Below, piece by piece: positions 6,974 through 13,264 of a stretch of DNA of 13,362 nucleotides. Position numbers and translations under genes: made by a program. The stretch comes from DATHWB01 sp040902855. GTDB lineage: Bacteria; Actinomycetota; Acidimicrobiia; Spongiisociales; ZC4RG35. Numbering within the stretch: position 1 is the stretch's first letter; each line of letters starts with the position of its first letter. A model generated the notes under the pieces. That model had not been told where the DNA came from, searched no databases, and was given only the letters and a program-made list of their open reading frames with translations. Where the stretch lies: the NCBI GenBank assembly GCA_040902855.1, contig JBBDWN010000160.1, forward strand, positions 1 through 13,362. The letters run 5' to 3'.

Positions 6974-8746
6974 GTGAGCCAACCCACCCCGCTGGTCCGT
7001 CTGATCCGTTACGCCCGCCCCCATCGGGCGCGGATGGTCACCTCAGCCGTCTACTCGGTGCTCAACAAAATCATGGATCTCGCTCCGGAGATCCTCATCG
7101 GCGGGGCGATCGACATCGTGGTGCGAGGCGAGGACTCGTTCCTGTCCACATTCGGGGTCTCCGACGTCCGAACCCAGTTCGTGGTCCTCGCCGGACTGAC
7201 CCTCGTCATTTGGGGACTGGAATCACTCTTCGAATATCTCCAGAACATCGGCTGGCGCAATCTCGCCCAGACCGTGCAGCACGAGCTGCGGATCGATGCG
7301 TACACCCACATCCAGGACCTCGACGTCTCCTACTTCGAGGATCGCTCCACCGGGGGGCTGATGGCGGTGCTCAACGACGATGTGAACCAGTTGGAGCGGT
7401 TCCTGGACGTCGGAGCCAACGACCTGATCCAGACCCTCACCGCAGTCACCGGCGTCGGAGTGGTCTTCTTCGTGCTGTCACCCACCGTGGCCGTGTTGTC
7501 CATCATTCCGATCCCGTTCCTGATCTGGGGGTCGATCCGCTTCACCCGCTTGATGGCTCCCCGCTACGCCGCCGTTCGGGATCAGGCCGGAAGTCTCAAC
7601 GGACTGCTGTCCAACAATCTCGGCGGGATCACCACGATCAAGGCGTTCACCGCCGAGCACCGCGAGCGTGCCAGGGTCGAGACCGAATCCGACACCTATC
7701 GCACCGTCAACTCCCATGCCATCCGGCTTTCGTCCGCCTTCGTCCCGATCATCCGGATCGGCATCCTCGCCGGCTTTCTGGTGACGATGCTCGTCGGCGG
7801 TTTTCGGGCGTTGGACGGCACCCTTGAACCGGCCGCATACACCGTGCTGGTCTTTCTCACCCAACGGTTGCTGTGGCCCCTGACCAGTCTCGGCCAGACG
7901 CTCGACCTGTACCAACGTTCGATGGCCTCCACCAACCGGATTCTCGACGTGCTCAACACCGAATCGTCGATGACTGACGGCGAAACACCCCTTCCCCGCC
8001 CCCGGGCCGACATTCGATACTCCGGCGTCACCTTCGCCTACGCCAACGGCATCCCAGTGCTCCACGATGTCTCGTTCCGCATCGCACCCGGCCAGACGGT
8101 GGCAATGGTCGGATCCACCGGCTCGGGAAAGACCACCATCGTCAAACTCCTCCTCCGCTTCGCCGACGTCCAGGTGGGCTCGATCACGATCGACGGCCAC
8201 GACGTGCGGACCGTGACTCTGCAGTCCCTGCGCGGCTCGATCGGACTGGTCAGCCAGGACGTGTTCCTGTTCCATGGCACCGTTGCCGACAACATCGCCT
8301 ACGGGCGTCCGGATGCGACCGAGGCGGAAGTCGAGGCGGCCGCCAAGGCGGCGGAAGCCCACGACTTCGTGATGTCGTTGCCCGACGGGTACGACTCGAT
8401 CGTCGGCGAACGCGGACAGAAGCTCTCCGGCGGCCAGCGCCAACGGATCTCGATCGCTCGGGCCATCCTGCGAGACCCGGCGATCCTCGTCCTCGACGAG
8501 GCCACCTCGGCGGTGGACAACGAAACCGAGGCCGCCATCCAACGTTCCCTGCGGTACGTCTCGGAAGACCGAACGACGCTGGTGATCGCCCACCGGCTCT
8601 CCACCATTCGACATGCCGACCAGATCCACGTGCTGGAATCCGGTCGGATCTCCGAATCCGGTACCCACGACGATCTGGTTGCACTTGACGGCATCTACGC
8701 CGGCCTGTGGCGAGTGCAGACCGGCGAGGCCGTCGACAAGCGCTGA
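6974..8746 (+). CDS. ABC exporter, fused transmembrane and ATPase domains (MsbA/multidrug type)
   Basis: A 590-residue half-transporter expected to work as a homodimer in the inner membrane. Residues about 15-310 are the six-helix exporter domain, with the typical YFEDRSTGGLMAVLNDDVNQ (120-139) intracellular segment and TIKAFTAE (221-228). Residues about 345-585 are the ATPase: Walker A GSTGSGKT (380-387), Q-loop Q428, signature LSGGQRQR (484-491), Walker B ILVLDEATS (504-512) with catalytic Glu509, and H-loop His540. All catalytic residues are intact. The substrate cannot be predicted: lipids, drugs and peptides are all handled by this family. The GTG at 6974 starts directly before the first cytoplasmic helix and has a -10 box 6 nt upstream. 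The gene lies between importer and dehydrogenase genes without an obvious functional link to either. Confidence 0.93.
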   Translation: MSQPTPLVRLIRYARPHRARMVTSAVYSVLNKIMDLAPEILIGGAIDIVVRGEDSFLSTFGVSDVRTQFVVLAGLTLVIWGLESLFEYLQNIGWRNLAQTVQHELRIDAYTHIQDLDVSYFEDRSTGGLMAVLNDDVNQLERFLDVGANDLIQTLTAVTGVGVVFFVLSPTVAVLSIIPIPFLIWGSIRFTRLMAPRYAAVRDQAGSLNGLLSNNLGGITTIKAFTAEHRERARVETESDTYRTVNSHAIRLSSAFVPIIRIGILAGFLVTMLVGGFRALDGTLEPAAYTVLVFLTQRLLWPLTSLGQTLDLYQRSMASTNRILDVLNTESSMTDGETPLPRPRADIRYSGVTFAYANGIPVLHDVSFRIAPGQTVAMVGSTGSGKTTIVKLLLRFADVQVGSITIDGHDVRTVTLQSLRGSIGLVSQDVFLFHGTVADNIAYGRPDATEAEVEAAAKAAEAHDFVMSLPDGYDSIVGERGQKLSGGQRQRISIARAILRDPAILVLDEATSAVDNETEAAIQRSLRYVSEDRTTLVIAHRLSTIRHADQIHVLESGRISESGTHDDLVALDGIYAGLWRVQTGEAVDKR

Positions 8747-8753
8747 CAAGATC

Positions 8754-8760
8754 AGGAGGA
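8754..8760 (+). promoter_or_regulatory. Shine-Dalgarno AGGAGGA for the gene at 8766
   Basis: A perfect AGGAGGA lies 5 nt before the ATG at 8766. It fixes that start over the in-frame ATG at 8613 inside the exporter gene. The short 19-nt spacer suggests co-transcription with the exporter. Confidence 0.85.
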
Positions 8761-8765
8761 ATCCG

Positions 8766-9617
8766 ATGAACATCGAAAAACTGGGCGTGGTCGGTGGAGG
8801 ACAGATGGGCGCCGGCATCGCCGAGGTGGCGGCGAAGGCCGGCACTGATGTGCTGGTGATGGAAGTCGACGCGGAACTGGCGGAACGTTCGCTCGAGCGG
8901 GTCACCCGGTCACTGGACAAGGCCGTCGACCGGGGGAAGCTGGAGGCAGCGGACCGGGACGCCACTCTCTCCCGGATCTCCTACACCACCGATCTCGCCG
9001 AGTTCTCCGACCGCCACCTGGCCATCGAAGCCGTCACCGAGAACGAGAAGCTGAAGCTCGACATCTTCCGGACACTCGACGAAGCGATGGGCGACGACGC
9101 GATCCTCGCATCCAACACGTCGTCCATCCCGATCACTCGACTCGGTGCGGTGACCGGTCGCCCCGAGTCCGTGATCGGGATGCACTTCTTCAATCCGGTA
9201 CCGGTGATGGCGCTGATGGAACTCGTGACCACCGTGCGCACCGACGATGCGATCGCCGACCGGGCCGAGACCTATGCCCGTGAAATCCTCGGGAAGACGG
9301 TCGTTCGAGCGAAGGACCGGGGCGGGTTCATCGTCAACATGCTGCTGGTGCCGTACCTGCTGGGCGGCATCCGGATGTTCGAGGCGGGAGTGGCGTCACG
9401 GGAGGACATCGACGCCGGGATGCGTCTTGGCGCGAACCACCCCATGGGTCCGCTGGAACTGTCCGACTTCATCGGTCTCGACACGATGAAACTCGTCGCC
9501 GACGTCCTCTTCGACGAGTACAAGGAGCCGCTCTACGCCTCTCCCCCGCTGCTGACCCGCATGGTCGAAGCCGGCCTCCTGGGCCGCAAGACCGGCCAAG
9601 GCTTCTACGAGTACTGA
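8766..9617 (+). CDS. hbd: 3-hydroxybutyryl-CoA (3-hydroxyacyl-CoA) dehydrogenase
   Basis: A 283-residue NAD(P)-dependent cytosolic enzyme that interconverts 3-hydroxyacyl-CoA and 3-ketoacyl-CoA, used in fatty-acid oxidation or in butanoyl-CoA/polyhydroxybutyrate metabolism. The N-terminal Rossmann domain has GGGQMGAGIA (10-19). Catalytic residues align with the family: Ser119 in SNTSS, His140 in HFFNPVP, Glu152 in MELV and Asn191 in FIVNMLL, with the spacing seen in the human enzyme. The C-terminal dimerisation domain carries LGANHPMGPLELSDFIGLDT (221-240) and ends in KTGQGFYEY. Length is that of the stand-alone short form, not the FadB fusion. Acyl-chain preference cannot be read from sequence. 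It is preceded by a strong ribosome site and follows the exporter by 19 nt. Confidence 0.95.
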   Translation: MNIEKLGVVGGGQMGAGIAEVAAKAGTDVLVMEVDAELAERSLERVTRSLDKAVDRGKLEAADRDATLSRISYTTDLAEFSDRHLAIEAVTENEKLKLDIFRTLDEAMGDDAILASNTSSIPITRLGAVTGRPESVIGMHFFNPVPVMALMELVTTVRTDDAIADRAETYAREILGKTVVRAKDRGGFIVNMLLVPYLLGGIRMFEAGVASREDIDAGMRLGANHPMGPLELSDFIGLDTMKLVADVLFDEYKEPLYASPPLLTRMVEAGLLGRKTGQGFYEY

Positions 9618-9636
9618 GCGCGAGCACGCTGCCTGT

Positions 9637-9642
9637 CACAAT
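9637..9642 (+). promoter_or_regulatory. Possible -10 box (CACAAT) for leaderless gene at 9649
   Basis: CACAAT resembles the -10 consensus at its 3' end and stands 6 nt before the GTG at 9649. There is no Shine-Dalgarno in the 31-nt spacer after the dehydrogenase. It fits the same leaderless spacing as the boxes at 795, 6962 and 12209 but has a poorer match. Confidence 0.4.
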
Positions 9643-9648
9643 CAGCGG

Positions 9649-10509
9649 GTGACTGCCTTCGAGGATCGCAACATCGTTCTCACCGGGTTCATGGGAACCG
9701 GGAAGTCGACGATTGGGCGTCGCCTCGCCAAGCGTCTGGGGTTCGGGTGGGTGGACACCGACCACGTGATCGAGGAGCGCCACGGTCCGATTCCCGAGAT
9801 ATTCGCGCGGGCAGGCGAGTTCGTCTTTCGGGGGATCGAGCGAAACATCGCCTCCGAGTTGTCGACCCGCACCCGCCTCGTCGTATCGACAGGCGGGCGC
9901 ATGCTTCTCGATCCGGACAACATCCGCGCCTTCAGTGCATCGGGTCGGATCTTCTGTCTCTCGGTCGAGCCTGATGTCCTGGTGTCCCGTCTGAGGAGGA
10001 GCCCGACCCCCCGACCGCTGTTGTCCGGCGACGGAGATCCGGACTCGAAGATCCGCACGCTGCTTGCCGAACGCCAGGCCGGCTATGGGCGATTCACCCA
10101 GGTCCGATCGGGAGTCGAATCTGCAGATGAAGTCACAGTCGGTCTCGCCGCACTGATCACCACACCGACGGAAACAGCCAGCGGACGCAGAGGACATGCG
10201 GTGCTGGGTGATGCGACGACCGGGCTCCCCCATCCGGTCGTCGTCGTGTCGGACGAGAACGTGGCCGAACTGCACGGACCCTGCCTCGGCCCCGTCGATC
10301 GCGTCGTCACGGACGGCTCCATCCCCGAAGACACCGGTTCGGTCATCTTTCTCGGGGGGAGATCAGTGACGAATCGGCTCTCTGCTTTCGGTGGCGTGCG
10401 GAGGGTTGTAGTTCCGACAACTCAGGCTGCGATGGACTCCGAGTACCCGAATGCCAGGGTCGTGATCGACCTCGCGACCCTGCAGACGGTCCCGAAGGAA
10501 GCCCAATGA
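9649..10509 (+). CDS. aroK: Shikimate kinase fused to a reduced 3-dehydroquinate-synthase-like domain
   Basis: A 286-residue protein. Residues 1-170 are a shikimate kinase (ATP + shikimate to shikimate-3-phosphate, cytosolic): Walker A GFMGTGKS (13-20), DTD (36-38), the FR..E shikimate-binding Arg61, STGGR (80-84; usually GGG), RPLL with Arg122, and ERQAGY with Arg142. A normal AroK ends here. Residues about 196-284 resemble parts of 3-dehydroquinate synthase (AroB): VVVVSDENVAEL (197-208), DGSIPE (222-227; AroB has DGE and K), FLGGRSVTN (234-242; AroB GGGxxxD), VVVPTTQAAMDSE (253-265) and VVIDLATLQTVPKE (271-284). All of AroB's zinc ligands and its C-terminal helical domain are missing, so this part is unlikely to be catalytic. 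AroK-AroB fusions exist elsewhere, for example in Thermotoga. GTG 9649 is the family-typical start. The stop overlaps aroE by 4 nt. Confidence 0.88.
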   Translation: MTAFEDRNIVLTGFMGTGKSTIGRRLAKRLGFGWVDTDHVIEERHGPIPEIFARAGEFVFRGIERNIASELSTRTRLVVSTGGRMLLDPDNIRAFSASGRIFCLSVEPDVLVSRLRRSPTPRPLLSGDGDPDSKIRTLLAERQAGYGRFTQVRSGVESADEVTVGLAALITTPTETASGRRGHAVLGDATTGLPHPVVVVSDENVAELHGPCLGPVDRVVTDGSIPEDTGSVIFLGGRSVTNRLSAFGGVRRVVVPTTQAAMDSEYPNARVVIDLATLQTVPKEAQ

Positions 10510-11339
10510 GGACAATGTTCCTGATCGGCCACCGCATCACCCACTCGCTCTCCCCTGCGATGTGGAACCACTTCTTCGAGTCGACCGGCCGCGACATCAC
10601 GTATGGGGTGCGTGATGTCGACGAGGACGGGCTCGAAGCCGTCCACGTCGAGTTGAGGTCAGGGTCGGTTCTCGCCGCCAACGTGACGATGCCCCACAAG
10701 GCGTGGGCGGCCAAAGTCGCCGACCAGCGGACATTTGCAGTCGCGACGATCGGAGTGGCCAATCTGCTGCTTCCCCAGGATGACGGAATCCACGCTTTCA
10801 ACACCGACGAGATCGGAGCGCGGGCAACACTCGCGACCCGGGCGCCCTACGACCGGGTGGTAGTGCTCGGTGCGGGCGGGACCGCCCTGGCGATCCTCGA
10901 AGCGCTCATCGGGCTCACGACGACCGTCGCAGTGGTCAACCGCACCTATTCGCACGCCTCCGAGGTGGCCGCCAGGTACTCCGAGCGCTTCGAATCGATC
11001 ACTGCACACCACTGGGCCGATCGCGACGACCTGACGCCGGATGCCGACCTGGTGGTGAGCGCGGTGCCGGCCGTCGACGAGTCGCCGCTGGACGTACGGA
11101 GATTGAATCCAGGCGTCCTGGTCTACGACGCCGTCTACCGGCGAGAACCCACAGCCTTTCAGCGTGAATTGACCGACCGCGGAATGTTCGTCGCCGACGG
11201 CCTCACCCATCTCGGATCGCAGGCGGTGGCGATGCTCGAGCCGCTCGGCTTCGACCCGTCGCAAGGCTCGATCCTCATCGACGGCCTGGAGGCCGAAACC
11301 GGACGAACCGTCTCTGCGTGGGGAGCTCGCCTGGCCTAA
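10506..11339 (+). CDS. aroE: Shikimate dehydrogenase
   Basis: A 277-residue cytosolic enzyme reducing 3-dehydroshikimate to shikimate with NADPH, the step just before shikimate kinase. Substrate-binding HSLSP (13-17), NVTMPHK with catalytic Lys65, Asn86 (GVANLL) and NTD with catalytic Asp101 are present. The nucleotide-binding GAGGTA (122-127) and VNRT (144-147) motifs follow, then VYDAVYRREPT (206-216) and a C-terminal DGLTHLGSQAVAML with Gln239. Several positions deviate from common AroE (GVANLL for GAVNTL, NTDEIG for NTDGxG, THL for gML), but the catalytic Lys/Asp pair is intact. The ATG at 10506 overlaps the kinase stop (ATGA), indicating translational coupling. It is preferred over the nearby ATG at 10515. 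It converges on the next gene with only 3 nt between their stops. Confidence 0.92.
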   Translation: MRTMFLIGHRITHSLSPAMWNHFFESTGRDITYGVRDVDEDGLEAVHVELRSGSVLAANVTMPHKAWAAKVADQRTFAVATIGVANLLLPQDDGIHAFNTDEIGARATLATRAPYDRVVVLGAGGTALAILEALIGLTTTVAVVNRTYSHASEVAARYSERFESITAHHWADRDDLTPDADLVVSAVPAVDESPLDVRRLNPGVLVYDAVYRREPTAFQRELTDRGMFVADGLTHLGSQAVAMLEPLGFDPSQGSILIDGLEAETGRTVSAWGARLA

Positions 11340-11342
11340 AGC

Positions 11343-12146
11343 TCAGATCTGTCGCCCGAAGAGGCGGACGAGGTCGCACGCCATCTCGACGTCGTGCACC
11401 CGGACGATGTCGGCCCCGTGTTCGATCGCCATCGTGATGTATGAGGCGACGCGGTGGTCCTCCGCCTTACGCGGGATCGGGACCAGCACGGGTCGGCCCA
11501 GATCATGGATGACGCCGAGTCCGCGTATCACGTCCAGCTGCATCCTGGTGTACGCCGCGTAGTCCCCTCGGTAGTTGATCGAAATGCCCGGGTCCACGAT
11601 CGTCTCAGTCACGCCGACAGCAGCGAGTTCGTCCAGCCTGACGCGCAACCATCGAGCGGTCCATGACGCCTTGTCACTGCGGATCTCGACCTCGTCCACT
11701 GCGTGGGGGTTGTCGCCCTCGATGTACATCACGAACGCGCCCACCCCTGGCATGGCTGCGATGCGCCTCATTTCGGGATCGGCCAGACCGCCCGTGTCGT
11801 TCAAGAGGACGGCCCCCGCCTCGACACTGGCTGCGGCCACCGCGGGCTTCCAGGTGTCGACCGAAACGACGAAATCGTCAGAGACGAGGAGTTCGATCGC
11901 GCCGAACAGTCTCTCGATCTCCTCTTCGGCGGTGATCGTCGGGTTCTCGTAGTGGGACGACTGGCCACCGAGGTCGATGATCGACGCACCCGCCGACCGG
12001 TACCGCCGCGCCATCGCGAGTGCGTCACTCGGGGAGGCAGCCACCGACTGGACGTTCCGGGAGTCGGGAGAGACGTTGATGACCGCCATCACGTGGGTGA
12101 CTCCTCCGATCGGAAGGTCCCCCGTGCGAAGTCGTATCGGATCCAT
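11343..12146 (-). CDS. Dihydropteroate-synthase-fold protein, divergent
   Basis: A 267-residue TIM-barrel pterin-binding protein. Classical DHPS condenses dihydropterin pyrophosphate with p-aminobenzoate to make the folate precursor. Counterparts of the pterin-site residues are present: NVSPDS (Asn24), IIDLGG (Asp58), SVDT (Asp97), LND (Asn116), VDPG (Asp185), PRK (Lys227) and VRVHDV (Arg249). The loops that hold p-aminobenzoate differ: NVTPDSF is NVSPDSR, GGESTRP is GGQSSHY, DPGFGF is DPGISI and SRKS is PRKA. Distinct blocks such as YIEGDNPHAV (141-150) and YRGDYAAYTRMQ (192-203) look like a conserved subfamily signature. It may therefore make something other than dihydropteroate. ATG 12146 starts at the family N-terminus; a longer frame upstream would run into the divergent gene. 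The 75-nt spacer to that gene (12147-12221) holds a weak CAAGAT 8 nt before this ATG as a possible -10 box. Confidence 0.82.
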   Translation of the reverse strand: MDPIRLRTGDLPIGGVTHVMAVINVSPDSRNVQSVAASPSDALAMARRYRSAGASIIDLGGQSSHYENPTITAEEEIERLFGAIELLVSDDFVVSVDTWKPAVAAASVEAGAVLLNDTGGLADPEMRRIAAMPGVGAFVMYIEGDNPHAVDEVEIRSDKASWTARWLRVRLDELAAVGVTETIVDPGISINYRGDYAAYTRMQLDVIRGLGVIHDLGRPVLVPIPRKAEDHRVASYITMAIEHGADIVRVHDVEMACDLVRLFGRQI

Positions 12147-12208
12147 GGTGGAGCATCTTGCCAGCGACTGGCCGCCCTGCAGCCGCGAATGGCACGCTGC
12201 GGGACGGG

Positions 12209-12214
12209 TAGGTT
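12209..12214 (+). promoter_or_regulatory. -10 box (TAGGTT) for leaderless gene at 12222
   Basis: TAGGTT is 7 nt before the GTG at 12222, the same geometry as TAGGGT before 808. It lies in the 75-nt spacer between two divergent genes. No ribosome site is present. It supports the start at 12222. Confidence 0.55.
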
Positions 12215-12221
12215 CGGGTTC

Positions 12222-12770
12222 GTGGACCTCGCACTCGTCGTTGTCGCTGCGCTTTCCCCTGATGGACGGGAGCTGCGCCACGCCCAGATCGTCCGTGGTG
12301 TGCTGGGTGAGTCCCGAATCGTGGAGACGATCGACCTTGTCGCCGAGGGTGTCACGCCGGCCATGAGCAGGACCGAGCGAATCCGATACGAGACCGACGA
12401 ACCGATCGTCGATTCGGTCATCGCCGTACACGCCGACCTCGTGGCCCGGGCCGAGACCATGGTGTTCATCTTTCCCACCCGGTGGTGGAGCGCGCCGCCG
12501 ATCCTCAAGGCGTGGATGGAGCGCACGTTCGTTCCTGGTGTCGCTTTCACGCTCGACTCGAAGAGAAGGGTCCGGCCAAACCTGGGGGAACTGCGCTCAC
12601 TCGCCGGCGTGACGACTCACGAGCGTCCGGCGGCCATCGCGGCCGGCGGAGACGGAGCGCGACGGATCCTGTTGCGGACGATGCGGCTGAACGCACCGCG
12701 CAGAGTTCGGAACGAGTGGCTGGTCGACGCCGACGAGGCGACGATCGCGACCCGGATCGGACGCCTATGA
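12222..12770 (+). CDS. Flavodoxin-fold NAD(P)H oxidoreductase (NQO-like)
   Basis: A 182-residue protein of the Flavodoxin_2 / NAD(P)H:quinone oxidoreductase family, which uses bound flavin to reduce quinones or similar compounds with NAD(P)H. The diagnostic block FPTRWWSAPPILKAWMERTF followed by VPGVAF is present at about 84-109. RVRPNLGELRSLAGVTT follows, matching the typical RPNL...GvTT region. The N-terminal LVVVAALSPDGRELRHAQIV replaces the usual HP-x-x-S phosphate/flavin loop and lacks its His, so flavin binding may differ. GTG 12222 is favoured by a -10 box 7 nt upstream and by starting just before the first beta strand. The frame remains open far upstream, but over the divergent gene. 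It overlaps the next gene by 4 nt (ATGA), so the two are probably co-translated. The substrate is unknown. Confidence 0.85.
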   Translation: MDLALVVVAALSPDGRELRHAQIVRGVLGESRIVETIDLVAEGVTPAMSRTERIRYETDEPIVDSVIAVHADLVARAETMVFIFPTRWWSAPPILKAWMERTFVPGVAFTLDSKRRVRPNLGELRSLAGVTTHERPAAIAAGGDGARRILLRTMRLNAPRRVRNEWLVDADEATIATRIGRL

Positions 12771-13264
12771 AGGTTCTCATCGTCTTCTGCCACCCGGTTC
12801 CGGACTCGTTCGGGGCAGAGATACGCGACACGGTGACCACCGCCCTGTCCGATGAGGAGGTCCGTCTCATCGACCTGTATTCGGGAGTCGACCTGCCTCG
12901 CGATTTCACCGACGCCGACGGGGCGGCCTTGTCGTGGGCCGAGGCTGCTGTTCTCGTGTATCCCACATGATGGGCCAGCCTGCCGGCCCCGCTCATGGCA
13001 TGGGTCGAGGACGGGTTGGAACAGGACATGTGGCGACATCTGACGCGGGTGGTGGCGATCACAACCCACGGTTCGAGCCGCCTCGTCAACCTGGTCACGG
13101 GGGGCGTCGGGCGACGAATCGTGCGCCGGGGGCTGCCGAAGATGATGGCTCCCGACGGTCGGGGTCGCTTCATCGGCCTGTACTCGATGGACACCATTGG
13201 CGACGAGAAGCGCAAGACGTTCCTCGTCTCGCTCCCGCGAACGTTGCACCAAGCGCTCGGTTGA
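12767..13264 (+). pseudogene. Second flavodoxin-fold NQO-like gene with in-frame TGA at codon 68
   Basis: The gene starts with MKVLIVFCHPVPDSFGAEIR, a classical NQO-family N-terminus with the HP-x-x-S loop, and reads to VLVYPT, where a TGA (12968-12970) interrupts. The same frame continues without another stop as WASLPAPLMAWVEDGLEQDM and on to a natural TGA at 13262-13264, giving 165 codons. Relatives have PTWW or, as in the upstream neighbour, PTRWW here, so the stop replaces a Trp (TGG) or Arg (CGA) by a single transition. Everything else is coding-like, so it is either a very recent inactivation, a strain variant or a sequence error. The 67-residue product alone would lack the rest of the fold. 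Other genes in the window end in TGA, so general TGA reassignment is not supported. The start overlaps the previous stop. Confidence 0.7.

Noticed and set aside
7478..8965. Minus-strand open frame of 495 codons opposite the exporter and the dehydrogenase
   Set aside because: It spans parts of two certain plus-strand genes, has no recognisable motifs, and is explained by strand-complement codon bias.
11337..11345. Terminator between the convergent aroE and DHPS-like genes
   Set aside because: Only 3 nt separate the stops and I found no clear inverted repeat there.
11703..12221. Upstream extension of the first flavodoxin-like gene
   Set aside because: The frame is open but runs antisense over the DHPS-like gene. 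The -10 box and family N-terminus place the start at 12222.
12968..12970. TGA read as tryptophan or selenocysteine
   Set aside because: Many genes here use TGA as a normal stop (1319-3019, 3081-4160, 4949-5950 and others), the position is Trp or Arg in relatives rather than Cys, and no SECIS-like hairpin is evident directly after it.
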